The translations under genes and the position numbers were made by a program. A stretch of DNA of 47,574 nucleotides from a virus, in the IMG/VR virus record IMGVR_UViG_3300049002_000009, positions 1 to 47,574 of that record; one strand, given 5' to 3'. The notes beneath the pieces are model-generated. The model did no database searches. It saw nothing but the letters and a program-made list of their open reading frames with translations, and had not been told where the DNA came from. Of the stretch, positions 15,563 to 21,543 are shown piece by piece. The first letter of the stretch is position 1, and each line of letters begins with the position of its first letter.

Positions 15563-16297
15563 GTGCCTCCTGTGTTCGTTCTCGCAGGCATCGGCGCGTC
15601 GTTGGCTCTCACGGCTTGGGTGTTTCGTCGGCGTTGGCTCGCTTGGTGGCATGAGCCGATCGTTACGAAACGCTGGCATTTGTACGTGGGGGCGTTGGCG
15701 GGGAGCCTCGCGATTGTCGTTGCGCTCGGCTTCAACTTTCAGCAGCGGGAAGCGAACAAGCGTCAGGACGCTGCGGCTAGGACTGCGTTGGCGAACCGGA
15801 TTCTTGATCGGCAGGAAATCGCGGGGATAGCGCAAGCCCAAGCGATCCTTTTGCGCCCGTCGAATGCAGAGCGCAACCGGCGGAACCTCGTGGCGCTCAA
15901 ATCGTGCGTGAAGTCGGGGGAGTGCCGCAAGCTGCTGACGACGATCGTTGTGCGGACGCTTGAGCCGGCGATGGTGCCGATCCCTGGTTCGGCGCGGCCT
16001 GTCAAGACGATCATTGTTCACGGGAAGCCCGGGAAGACCGGCGCTACTGGAGCTACTGGGGCGCCTGGGGCCGCGGCGACCGTTCCGAGTCTCGCTTCGC
16101 TGAGGCGCCAGGTTGATCAGCTCATGGGTGCAGTGAGGGACCTCCAGTCCCGCAAGACCGACAGCAGCATCGGGAACGGGCTCGACAATCGCCTGACGGA
16201 CGCTGAGAGGGTCCTTCAGAGCGTCGTGAGCCATGTTGCGGGGCTCGACAAGGTCGTTGGGTTGCTGTGCCGCGTTTTGACGCCTGGGCGCTGCTAG
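15563..16297 (+). CDS. Membrane protein with collagen-like segment (244 aa)
   Basis: The GTG start at 15563 lies five bases after the upstream stop. Transmembrane segments cover residues 4-20 (VFVLAGIGASLALTAWV) and 44-59 (AGSLAIVVALGFNF). A charged helical stretch follows (QQREANKRQDAAARTALANR). Residues about 154-169 are collagen-like triplets (GKPGKTGATGATGAPGA). The C terminus is a coiled coil (SLASLRRQVDQLMGAVRDLQ), then SSVI-like helices and two cysteines. It is probably a trimeric membrane-tethered extension. A role in lysis or surface modification is possible; no family was recognised. Confidence 0.68.
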   Translation: MPPVFVLAGIGASLALTAWVFRRRWLAWWHEPIVTKRWHLYVGALAGSLAIVVALGFNFQQREANKRQDAAARTALANRILDRQEIAGIAQAQAILLRPSNAERNRRNLVALKSCVKSGECRKLLTTIVVRTLEPAMVPIPGSARPVKTIIVHGKPGKTGATGATGAPGAAATVPSLASLRRQVDQLMGAVRDLQSRKTDSSIGNGLDNRLTDAERVLQSVVSHVAGLDKVVGLLCRVLTPGRC

Positions 16298-16315
16298 ACG
16301 GTAGCGTTCGCTGGT

Positions 16316-16441
16316 ATGTCGCCCTTGGCCCGCATGTGGCGGTGCACCACCGAGGGCTGCCCAATCAGGCTGTACCACCCGGGGCCGTTCTGCCCGCACT
16401 GTCATCGTCGCGGGCTGTTAGCGAAGCTCAAGCCCTTGTAA
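16316..16441 (+). CDS. Zinc-ribbon mini-protein (41 aa)
   Basis: ATG at 16316 ends a copy of the repeated CGGTAGC...GCTGGTATG element. The peptide (MSPLARMWRCTTEGCPIRLY, then a CPHC knuckle) has cysteines in a CX4C...CX2C arrangement, the spacing of a small zinc ribbon, and a basic C terminus (RRGLLAKLKPL). It is too short for routine gene calling. The promoter-like repeat and the cysteine pattern support it. Confidence 0.6.
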   Translation: MSPLARMWRCTTEGCPIRLYHPGPFCPHCHRRGLLAKLKPL

Positions 16442-16474
16442 GGACGTGCAACGTGGGGGTTGCGCGTGATTCGC

Positions 16475-16528
16475 GCGCCATACATGCAGCTTTTGCGGCG
16501 CAGGCTTGCTCGGCTGCATGTATGGCGC
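16475..16528. repeat. Perfect 16-bp inverted repeat with 22-base loop
   Basis: GCGCCATACATGCAGC at 16475-16490 is the exact reverse complement of 16513-16528. The 22-base loop is GC-rich. No T-run follows on either strand, so it is not a standard intrinsic terminator. It could be a protein-binding site, a structured RNA or a recombination site. Confidence 0.8.
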
Positions 16529-16984
16529 ATCTCCGCGAGCGTTGGTCGCAGCCGCAAACGCCGAATTCTGCTTCTCCGTGTCAAGCAGGGTTGCGCACGG
16601 GTGCTCGCGCGCTGTTGAAACCTTCAGCGTTCTTATGCATGCAGACATCAGCGGTGGCGCTTGGCTCCAGTGTGGCTTGCCTCGCATTGCGGCTACCTGC
16701 TTGCTTCGAGGGGTAGACAGCGGCCGTGGGGCGAGGCCGACACGCTGTGGTGCTTGCCTGCTGCGGGTGTCTGCTTGCTTCGGCAAGACGTTTGCGGTAG
16801 ACGATGCCCCTTCGGCCCGACCACCCGAAACTGCGAAGGTTTGCTGCGACGATCCGTCCTCGCGATACACAGCCGTCTCCCGTGGGTCCTTGGGTCGCTT
16901 CGCGCGGGGCGTGAGTTCCACATCCTGATCCGGCTCTGACCCGGTAGTGCGGTGCGAGGAGGCGTTGGGCCTGAGTGCTCGCTG

Positions 16985-17034
16985 CTTCCGCAGTAGCCGC
17001 TAACGCTTTGGTTTGGCGGCTGGTCTTGCGGAGG
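16985..17034. repeat. Nested double stem
   Basis: An outer stem CTTCCGCA/TGCGGAGG (16985-16992 with 17027-17034, one G-T wobble) encloses an inner stem AGCCGC/GCGGCT (16995-17000 with 17016-17021) with a 15-base loop. Two-base and five-base joints separate the stems. This is more elaborate than a terminator and suggests a folded RNA. Confidence 0.55.
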
Positions 17035-17086
17035 AGGCTACGGGTTCGCTAGGCTACCCGGAGCGTCCTCAACAAGCGCCAGCATA

Positions 17087-17126
17087 CATGAAGCCCCGTC
17101 GTGAGGTCAACCGGCGGGGCTTCATG
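17087..17126. terminator. Bidirectional terminator-like hairpin between convergent transcripts
   Basis: CATGAAGCCCCG (17087-17098) is exactly complementary to 17115-17126, giving a 12-base-pair GC-rich stem with a 16-base loop. It lies just beyond the stop of the leftward operon (17130) and downstream of the rightward unit at 15328-16441. There is no T-tract, as is common for terminators in high-GC Gram-positive bacteria. Confidence 0.7.
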
Positions 17127-17129
17127 GTG

Positions 17130-17336
17130 CTAGGGGCAGCGGAGCTGTTCGAGGAAGCGCCATGTGGCGCTGAAGGTATCGGCGTTGCGGATCTTGACGA
17201 CGAAGCCTGCTTGTTCGCCGTGTTGCTTGAGCTTGGCGATCTCGTCGGGGTTGCTTGTGGCGACGGTGTAGTGCGCCGTGTTGTCGTCGGGGCCGTAGCG
17301 GTCGCATAGCTGCACGATCTGGATGCGCTCTCTCAT
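17130..17336 (-). CDS. Small hypothetical protein, last gene of the leftward early operon (68 aa)
   Basis: It starts MRERIQIVQLCDRYGPDDNT after AAAGG. It has an alternating alpha/beta pattern (AKLKQHGEQAGFVVKIRNA) and a Trp-Arg-Phe motif close to the C terminus. No transmembrane segment or zinc motif is seen. It is followed by the 17087-17126 hairpin. Function is unknown. Confidence 0.7.
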   Translation of the reverse strand: MRERIQIVQLCDRYGPDDNTAHYTVATSNPDEIAKLKQHGEQAGFVVKIRNADTFSATWRFLEQLRCP

Positions 17337-17364
17337 CGTGGCGGGCCTTTCGATGCGTTGAGGC

Positions 17365-17448
17365 TCAGGGTCGTGTGGCGCCGTGCATCCATCGGAGGAT
17401 GAGGACGATCAGGACAAGCCAAACGGCTGGGAGGATGAGGAGGGTCAT
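17365..17448 (-). CDS. Miniature membrane protein (27 aa)
   Basis: ATG at 17448 overlaps the upstream stop (ATGA). The peptide is one hydrophobic helix (MTLLILPAVWLVLIVLILRW) with a short polar tail. Coupling and the continuous hydrophobic segment support it, although its size makes the call tentative. Confidence 0.5.
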   Translation of the reverse strand: MTLLILPAVWLVLIVLILRWMHGATRP

Positions 17449-17642
17449 TCGTTGTCGAGTGGGCGCGCTGGTTTGAGCGGCCCGAAGTAGCAGCGGCGTC
17501 CGAAGCCGACGACTCTTGCGGTGGTGTTGCGGCCGGCTGCGTCGATGCGTATACGGGTGCCTTTAGCGACCGGGCGGGTAGCGCGGTAGGTGTAGGTGCG
17601 TCCGTGGTTCGTGAGGCGGACGCGAACGATGCGGCGTTTCAT
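17445..17642 (-). CDS. Small basic beta-barrel-like protein (65 aa)
   Basis: I chose ATG at 17642 because it overlaps the upstream stop (ATGA); a GTG nine bases earlier is also in frame. The sequence alternates basic and aromatic residues (RIVRVRLTNHGRTYTYRATR) and ends PLKPARPLDNE. It is compact and beta-rich, like small nucleic-acid-binding barrels. No family was recognised. Confidence 0.65.
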   Translation of the reverse strand: MKRRIVRVRLTNHGRTYTYRATRPVAKGTRIRIDAAGRNTTARVVGFGRRCYFGPLKPARPLDNE

Positions 17643-17788
17643 CGCGGCCACTTCCAGATGCCGGTCTTGCCGAGTGCGCGGCCGATGAGGATGTTCTTGA
17701 CGCGGTTCGGGATGCGCTTGGGGTGCAGGATGGCGTCCGTGTTGTTCGCCCAGCGTGCCGCGGTGTACAGCTTGCCGTGGAGGCTCAT
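17639..17788 (-). CDS. Short conserved-type phage protein 'MSLHGKLY-AARW' (49 aa)
   Basis: ATG at 17788 overlaps the upstream stop. The sequence MSLHGKLYTAARWANNTDAI, then RVKNILIGRALGKTG and WKW, closely follows a pattern often seen in small proteins of actinobacteria and their phages (amphipathic N terminus, NxxxGRxLGKxG). The function of that family is unknown to me. The basic amphipathic helix could bind nucleic acid or membrane. Confidence 0.72.
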   Translation of the reverse strand: MSLHGKLYTAARWANNTDAILHPKRIPNRVKNILIGRALGKTGIWKWPR

Positions 17789-17913
17789 GGCTTGCCGCGG
17801 AGTTGGCGTTGGAGGCGACGGGTTTGCGTCAGGCTGCGAGCGCGATGTCCGCGTCGGCTGTCGGCGCGTAGCGTCCGCATCTTGCGGACTGCTGCTCGTG
17901 GGTCGAGGTTCAT
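17785..17913 (-). CDS. Arginine-rich small protein (42 aa)
   Basis: ATG at 17913; stop coupled to the next gene (ATGA). Fourteen of 42 residues are Arg or Lys (for example RKMRTLRADSRRGHRARS). Likely a nucleic-acid-binding peptide, or a fortuitous frame retained because of high GC. Coupling supports expression. Confidence 0.5.
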   Translation of the reverse strand: MNLDPRAAVRKMRTLRADSRRGHRARSLTQTRRLQRQLRGKP

Positions 17914-17949
17914 GGTGGTTGGTCTTCCCTTCGATGATTGTTGGTGGCG

Positions 17950-18144
17950 CTAGTTGATCTGGGGCTGGTTGACTTCGTGGTGGGGGTTGTTCCATGGGTC
18001 GTCCCATTGCACGACGACGGCGATGTTTTGCGCGCGCTCCGTGCAGTCCTGGCAGATGCGGCTGTGGGCGTGCATGCCGGTTAGGGCGGTGGCTACGGGC
18101 CATTCGGGGGCTTCGCAAACCTCGCAGATAGCATTGCGGCTCAT
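17950..18144 (-). CDS. Zinc-ribbon protein (64 aa)
   Basis: It begins MSRNAICEVCEAPEWPVATA. Cysteine pairs CEVC (residues 7-10) and CQDC (near residues 31-34) form a CX2C-X20-CX2C zinc knuckle. The acidic C terminus contains WDDPWNNPHHE. Many early phage proteins have such knuckles, which bind host proteins or nucleic acids. No specific partner is visible. Confidence 0.7.
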   Translation of the reverse strand: MSRNAICEVCEAPEWPVATALTGMHAHSRICQDCTERAQNIAVVVQWDDPWNNPHHEVNQPQIN

Positions 18145-18146
18145 GG

Positions 18147-18335
18147 CTAGTTCTCCCGTGCCTTGTCGGTGGGGTACATGCGGCCGTAGAGTCCCTGGAG
18201 GAACATGGGGTAGTGCTGGAGGTCGAGGTCGAAGTCGTAGTGCTTGCGGGGTTCGTCGTGGCCGGGTTCGTCTAGGCCGAGTTCGTATGTGGGTTGGCCC
18301 CAGGCGTATGGGGGATGCAGGCAGGGATGGGGCAT
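18147..18335 (-). CDS. Small acidic aromatic-rich protein (62 aa)
   Basis: The likely start is ATG at 18335 (MPHPCLHPPYAWGQPTYELG); a GTG at 18344 is also in frame and overlaps the upstream stop. The protein is rich in Tyr, His, Pro and Asp (HYDFDLDLQHYPMFLQGLYG). No motif was recognised. Confidence 0.6.
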   Translation of the reverse strand: MPHPCLHPPYAWGQPTYELGLDEPGHDEPRKHYDFDLDLQHYPMFLQGLYGRMYPTDKAREN

Positions 18336-18337
18336 GG

Positions 18338-18538
18338 TCAGCACGACTCTCCGTTGGCGATTGTGTGCATGGCCGCGTTGTCAAGTTCGCGTTGCTCCGA
18401 GTCTGTGAGGCGACCGTGGAGTCCGAAGTCCCGGGCGAACCAATGGGAGTTGCCGTCTGTGATGTACGCCTCGCGTCCGGTGGACGTTGTTCCCGTCCAT
18501 CCGCGCTGTGTCCGTTGCACTGTCGTCTCGCTGTTCAT
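18338..18538 (-). CDS. Small hypothetical protein with a leaderless start (66 aa)
   Basis: ATG at 18538 (MNSETTVQRTQRGWTGTTST) begins seven bases after the -10 box GACAAT, which predicts a leaderless message; the ATG at 18547 lies inside the -10 box and is rejected. The sequence includes TDGNSHWFARDFGLHGRLTD and a C-terminal helix. It is the first gene behind the 18546-18574 promoter and leads a run of leftward genes to 17130. Confidence 0.68.
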   Translation of the reverse strand: MNSETTVQRTQRGWTGTTSTGREAYITDGNSHWFARDFGLHGRLTDSEQRELDNAAMHTIANGESC

Positions 18539-18545
18539 GGTTCCC

Positions 18546-18586
18546 ATTGTCTTACAACAGGAGGCTCGCGTCAAGCGCGCTTGCAC
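18546..18586 (-). promoter_or_regulatory. Leftward promoter with palindromic operator (site C)
   Basis: On the minus strand the -35 box TTGACG (18574-18569) and -10 box GACAAT (18551-18546) are 17 bases apart. The palindrome GTCAAGC-GC-GCTTGCA (plus-strand positions 18570-18584) overlaps the -35. The same palindrome occurs at 21268 and 30673, so a common phage regulator is likely. Confidence 0.75.
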
Positions 18587-18619
18587 AAGTGTGCGAGAAC
18601 CTGCAATACGGGGGTGACC

Positions 18620-19132
18620 CTAAGGGATGCGGCCTGCCCACCCAGCCGGGTCATGCCACGCCCGTGTCTTGCCGGGTGCCGTGATCTTGCCGAACGTGCG
18701 GTCCGCCCAGCCGTCAGCGGGTGCGGGTTCCAACCGGTAGTGGCTGAGGATGCGGCCGTTGCCTAGGGCGATGTCGAAGTCGAGCCCGTGCGTGTGGTGG
18801 AGGCCGGGGTGCGCGTAGTTGGCGTGTTTGCCGAGCGCGACGTAGATGCAGGGCCGGTCGTCTATGAGTCGCATGGTGTGGATGCCAATGGTGCGCGCAC
18901 GCCCGTGCTGGGAGAGGGCGCAGGTGTCGTGCGTGAACTGGACGAGTTCCCAGTCGTAGCGGTGGCCGCGGCGCCACGGCAGCGGGGACAGGTCGCGTGC
19001 GTAGAAGCAGTAGAACTGGAGCCAGCCGTCATGCTCACGCCAGTAGATGCAGTTCGGTTCGCCCGCGATGGATTGCGGTAGCCAGCGTTCCCCGTACGTG
19101 AAGTACCAGATGGGTCCGTTGGGACCGCTCAC
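18620..19132 (-). CDS. Vps62-like protein of unknown function (170 aa)
   Basis: The GTG at 19132 is coupled to the upstream stop (GTGA). Several phrases recall the Vps62-related family: IWYFTYGERWLPQ, WLQFYCFYARDL, DWELVQFTHD, LSQHGRA, and most strikingly IYVALGKHANYAHPG. In that family the D-W-E and G-(S/K)-H-A motifs form a conserved core of unknown chemistry. No signal peptide or membrane segment is present. The similarity is by eye only. Confidence 0.5.
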   Translation of the reverse strand: MSGPNGPIWYFTYGERWLPQSIAGEPNCIYWREHDGWLQFYCFYARDLSPLPWRRGHRYDWELVQFTHDTCALSQHGRARTIGIHTMRLIDDRPCIYVALGKHANYAHPGLHHTHGLDFDIALGNGRILSHYRLEPAPADGWADRTFGKITAPGKTRAWHDPAGWAGRIP

Positions 19133-19221
19133 ATCTTGAGAACTTGTACTAGGCCACGCACGAGGTCTATATGCACGGTGTACGCGTTTCCGCGGGCACT
19201 TGATAGGCGAACGATGCTCAT
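19129..19221 (-). CDS. Very small protein (30 aa)
   Basis: ATG at 19221 overlaps the upstream stop (ATGA), and its TGA overlaps the GTG of the next gene. The peptide MSIVRLSSARGNAYTVHIDL has an amphipathic C terminus (VRGLVQVLKM). Support comes from coupling on both sides. Confidence 0.5.
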   Translation of the reverse strand: MSIVRLSSARGNAYTVHIDLVRGLVQVLKM

Positions 19222-19301
19222 CGGTGGAACAGCTCCATAACGGCGTAGAGGACGGGGATGCACCACAAGGCGCCTATGGCAATCCATTGTCCCGTGCTCA
19301 T
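19218..19301 (-). CDS. Miniature membrane protein (27 aa)
   Basis: ATG at 19301 and the TGA are both in ATGA overlaps. The peptide (MSTGQWIAIGALWCIPVLYA) is one hydrophobic helix with Trp near both ends and a short polar tail (MELFHR). It is one of several mini membrane proteins in this genome. Confidence 0.5.
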   Translation of the reverse strand: MSTGQWIAIGALWCIPVLYAVMELFHR

Positions 19302-19570
19302 CGTTTGGCCTCCAGTTTTAGCCGGCGTGCGAGTTCGTCGTATGCGTTGGCGTACGTGAGGCGCATGAGCAGCGGGTCCATGACAGGCCCTAGGGACTCT
19401 GTGACGCGCATGGCGTGCTCCACGGCGGTTTCCCGGTCGAGGTCGAGGGAGCCCATGCTGTTGAGGACCGCGGGGAGGTCTACGGTGTGGGTTCGTGGCG
19501 TGAGCCAGCCCATGTCGAGCGCGATGCCGATGAGCGCGGTCCCAACGAGCGTTTCGTGCGTGGGCGTCAC
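19298..19570 (-). CDS. Hypothetical helical protein (90 aa)
   Basis: I start it at GTG 19570, which overlaps the upstream TGA. It begins VTPTHETLVGTALIGIALDM and has helical LDLDRETAVEHAMRVTESLG and NAYDELARRLKLEAKR segments. No zinc or membrane motif is present. Function is unknown. Confidence 0.68.
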   Translation of the reverse strand: MTPTHETLVGTALIGIALDMGWLTPRTHTVDLPAVLNSMGSLDLDRETAVEHAMRVTESLGPVMDPLLMRLTYANAYDELARRLKLEAKR

Positions 19571-19758
19571 GACGCTGGTTGCTGTCCAGTACCAGCGCAG
19601 TCGGAGCAGGATTGTTTGGCTGGCCCTGCGAAGTACCCGATGCCAGCGCACCGCGGACAGGTCTGATCCGCCTCCTGCGTTACGCTCTGTTTGCCGGGGT
19701 CTCGGCTGGTTGCGTTGTGGCACCGCGCGTTGCTTCCCTCGCGCCGGGGTACGGTCAT
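19567..19758 (-). CDS. DnaJ-type zinc-finger small protein (63 aa)
   Basis: It has paired CxxCxGxG repeats, CPRCAGIG and CSDCAGTG (about residues 34-41 and 52-59), the zinc-binding pattern of DnaJ cysteine-rich domains. The N terminus is basic. The start overlaps the upstream stop by ATGA. Similar short proteins are frequent in actinophages; none has a known role here. Confidence 0.7.
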   Translation of the reverse strand: MTVPRREGSNARCHNATSRDPGKQSVTQEADQTCPRCAGIGYFAGPAKQSCSDCAGTGQQPAS

Positions 19759-19955
19759 CCCGCATCACCCTCACCGGGCGCCGAGACCCCGGCAGCCCGC
19801 ATGCGGTCCATCGGGCGGACGGTTTCGCAGCGTCCGCACTCGCGAGCCCACCCAACGTTGTTCTGTCCACAGCGACAGAACCATGAGGGCAGGAACGACA
19901 GGTCGGTTCCGGGCGTAACCCACTCGGGCGGTTCCCAGGGCTGGGGATTGCTCAT
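19755..19955 (-). CDS. RanBP2-type zinc-finger small protein (66 aa)
   Basis: Residues about 25-45 (WFCRCGQNNVGWARECGRCE) match the RanBP2-type finger: W-x-C-x2-C-G-x-N-x7-C-x2-C. The N terminus is Pro- and acidic-rich (MSNPQPWEPPEWVTPGTDLS). In cells these fingers bind single-stranded RNA or ubiquitin; in this phage the target is unknown. ATGA overlaps on both sides. Confidence 0.72.
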   Translation of the reverse strand: MSNPQPWEPPEWVTPGTDLSFLPSWFCRCGQNNVGWARECGRCETVRPMDRMRAAGVSAPGEGDAG

Positions 19956-20275
19956 CGGCGTCCTTTCACGATTTGGTCTACGCGCTGACGACTAAGCCCA
20001 CGATCCTGGGGGGACGCGTCCGTGACGAGCTGCGCGATGGTGGAAGCGCGCGGCGGCTTGCCCGTACCAGCGCAGTCCGCGCAAGGCCAGTCGTGGTCGG
20101 TGTCGATGGACGCGAAGCTGCGTCCATCGCCACCGCATTGCGGGCACACCTCTGCTTCGAGTAGCGTTCGGATTGCCGCGTCCCGCTGCTGTTGCGCGAG
20201 CGTCGAGTCGTCTTGGCCGGCGAGCGCGCGTAGGTGATGCGCGATGATCGTTTGAACGGACGGAGGGGTGGTCAT
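19952..20275 (-). CDS. Zinc-finger protein with helix-turn-helix-like C terminus (107 aa)
   Basis: It starts MTTPPSVQTIIAHHLRALAG. Two DnaJ-type knuckles, CPQCGGDG and CADCAGTG, occupy residues 44-72. The C-terminal LSRQRVDQIVKGRR resembles the recognition helix of a sigma-70-like or Rep-type HTH. It may be a DNA-binding regulator. Coupled to its neighbours by ATGA. Confidence 0.7.
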   Translation of the reverse strand: MTTPPSVQTIIAHHLRALAGQDDSTLAQQQRDAAIRTLLEAEVCPQCGGDGRSFASIDTDHDWPCADCAGTGKPPRASTIAQLVTDASPQDRGLSRQRVDQIVKGRR

Positions 20276-20601
20276 GCGCTGGCCTTGAGCTGAATGGCGC
20301 GCCGTTCGCCCGAGTCCGTCAGGGCATACGCGGTTCCGGAGAGACCATCCGGTCGTCCGCGATTCGCGATTAGCTCACGTCCACGCAGCCCCGTGAGTGA
20401 TCCGATAACACGCTGTGCGGGACCCATCGAACCAGACCATGTGGTGCTTGCGCGTCGAGCGCGATTGGCGTTGAGACCGATAGCGCAGGCTATGTCGTTC
20501 GGTGGCATGGGGTAGTGGTAGTGCGCGGTGGGACCGTGCTTGGCGTCGAGTAGGGCCATAAGCACTTGCTCTTGGCGTTCTGTGAGGGGCCGCGTGTTCA
20601 T
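20272..20601 (-). CDS. Winged helix-turn-helix DNA-binding protein (109 aa)
   Basis: The N terminus (LTERQEQVLMALLDAKHGPT) and PPNDIACAIGLNANRARRAS form a winged-helix recognition pattern. They are followed by a wing-like RGRELIANRGRPDGLSGTAYALTDSGERR segment read across two blocks. This is the layout of MarR/IclR-like wHTH regulators in phages. It is a candidate early transcription regulator. Which operator it binds cannot be told from sequence. Confidence 0.7.
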   Translation of the reverse strand: MNTRPLTERQEQVLMALLDAKHGPTAHYHYPMPPNDIACAIGLNANRARRASTTWSGSMGPAQRVIGSLTGLRGRELIANRGRPDGLSGTAYALTDSGERRAIQLKASA

Positions 20602-21023
20602 CGTCCTGCCTCCAGTTCCCGCATGTCCTCTTGCACGGTTTCCAGCGCGATATCCATTCGGGTCGCCCGGTTGGTGCCCGCGAGCGTGCTGTGCCGTACG
20701 CGCTCCAGTGCGTCGCGGACCTCGTTGAGGACGGCGCGTGCCTCATCGTGCCTTGTGATGACGGGGTGCACGCCTCCGCAGAGGTCGGCGCGCAGTGCGG
20801 GGTGCATGTGCAAGGCGGCGAGGGCTTCCGCGCGGGACAGGGCGGCGCTGCGTTCGTCTCCGACGCAGCTGGCATGGAATGCGTTGCGGTAGTGCGTCGC
20901 GGCATCGTGCAGGGCGTCCGCACGTTTGGCCGCTTTGAGTGCGAGCGTGATGTCTGCGTGTTGCGCATCCGTCCACCGGGGCGTCTCGAACGGCTCCGTG
21001 CGGCCAAAGTCACGATTGAGCAT
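20598..21023 (-). CDS. Helical hypothetical protein (141 aa)
   Basis: It starts MLNRDFGRTEPFETPRWTDA. The body is alanine-rich and helical (LALKAAKRADALHDAATHYR, AVLNEVRDALERVRHSTLAG), with one Cys-Gly-Gly-Val-His turn. It resembles coiled-coil accessory proteins; no family was recognised. ATGA overlap with the next gene. Confidence 0.68.
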   Translation of the reverse strand: MLNRDFGRTEPFETPRWTDAQHADITLALKAAKRADALHDAATHYRNAFHASCVGDERSAALSRAEALAALHMHPALRADLCGGVHPVITRHDEARAVLNEVRDALERVRHSTLAGTNRATRMDIALETVQEDMRELEAGR

Positions 21024-21205
21024 CAGGACGCCAGTCGTGTGCGTCGGGTCTCGTAGGCTGTGATGTAGACGGTGTACGCCGCCTCAACGAGCCCCCGTAG
21101 TTCGGAGGTAGTCATGTCGTCAACGATCGCGCGAAGGCGCTCAGCGTCGTTATTCATGGCGGCTAGCAGCGCCTCGGTCTCGGTGTAGGGCGTCTCGGTG
21201 GTCAT
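21023..21205 (-). CDS. Small acidic protein opening the leftward early operon (60 aa)
   Basis: ATG at 21205 follows GAGGGGGAG. The protein (MTTETPYTETEALLAAMNND) is acidic and helical with DDMTTSELRGLVEAAYTVYI. It is the first leftward gene behind the bidirectional promoter at 21244-21307, about 39 bases downstream of the minus-strand -10 box. Function unknown. Confidence 0.72.
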   Translation of the reverse strand: MTTETPYTETEALLAAMNNDAERLRAIVDDMTTSELRGLVEAAYTVYITAYETRRTRLAS

Positions 21206-21243
21206 TTACTCTGTGCTCCCCCTCGGGTTGCTTTCCGCCTCCC

Positions 21244-21307
21244 ATTCTCCCGCCCCACACCTTGTTTGTCAAGCGGGCTTGCATTCCGTGGGGGGACCTG
21301 CGACAAT
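21244..21307. promoter_or_regulatory. Bidirectional early promoter with shared palindromic operator (site A)
   Basis: On the minus strand TTGACA (21272-21267) and GAGAAT (21249-21244) are spaced by 17 bases. On the plus strand TTGCAT (21279-21284) and GACAAT (21302-21307) are also spaced by 17. The two -35 boxes meet in one palindrome, GTCAAGC-GG-GCTTGCA (21268-21282). A single bound regulator would therefore block both promoters. The rightward transcript continues into GTACCCCA (21314-21321). Confidence 0.85.
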
Positions 21308-21348
21308 GACCCGGTACCCCAGAACCACGAAGCAGGGAGAAGACAGAA

Positions 21349-21543
21349 ATGGCAGCGATGGAAAGGGCTGAGACTGGTCGCGATGGCTTCGTGATCCGCT
21401 CACACGAAGACGGCAGCGAGATCGATTTCATCGCCTGCACAAAGGATGGGCGCATGCGCGACAAGGTTGAGATGGGCCTGTTGATGCGCGTCGATCCGGA
21501 GTGCTTCTATTTCGAAGACACCCGGTGGGCTCCTGGTGCTTGA
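21349..21543 (+). CDS. First gene of the rightward early operon (64 aa, unknown)
   Basis: ATG at 21349 has AGGGAGAA upstream. The acidic protein (MAAMERAETGRDGFVIRSHE) has beta-hairpin-like GSEIDFIACTKDGRM and a C-terminal CFYFEDTRW. No domain was recognised. It lies 42 bases after the rightward promoter. Confidence 0.72.
   Translation: MAAMERAETGRDGFVIRSHEDGSEIDFIACTKDGRMRDKVEMGLLMRVDPECFYFEDTRWAPGA

Larger units (their letters stand above)
16442..17086. other. Gene-free region with multiple hairpins
   Basis: About 645 bases between convergent transcripts show no convincing gene on either strand; readings through it are Arg/Ser/Cys-rich and lack ribosome binding sites. It contains a perfect 16-base-pair inverted repeat (16475-16528), a nested two-stem structure (16985-17034) and a repeated CTGCTTGCTTCG word (near 16688 and 16773). 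Candidate functions are a structured RNA, a replication origin or a transcription-termination zone. Confidence 0.45.

Noticed and set aside
16418-16921. Minus-strand frame through the hairpin-rich gap
   Set aside because: Runs through the perfect inverted repeat and has no binding site or domain, with composition unlike neighbouring genes.
17039-17065. tRNA T-arm-like sequence (GGGTTCG...ACCC)
   Set aside because: No acceptor or anticodon arms fit around it; the segment is better explained as another short hairpin in the structured gap.
18581-18609. Rightward promoter from palindrome site C (TTGCAC-17-CAATAC)
   Set aside because: It would transcribe antisense to the 18620 gene with no rightward gene behind it, and the -10 box is a poor match.
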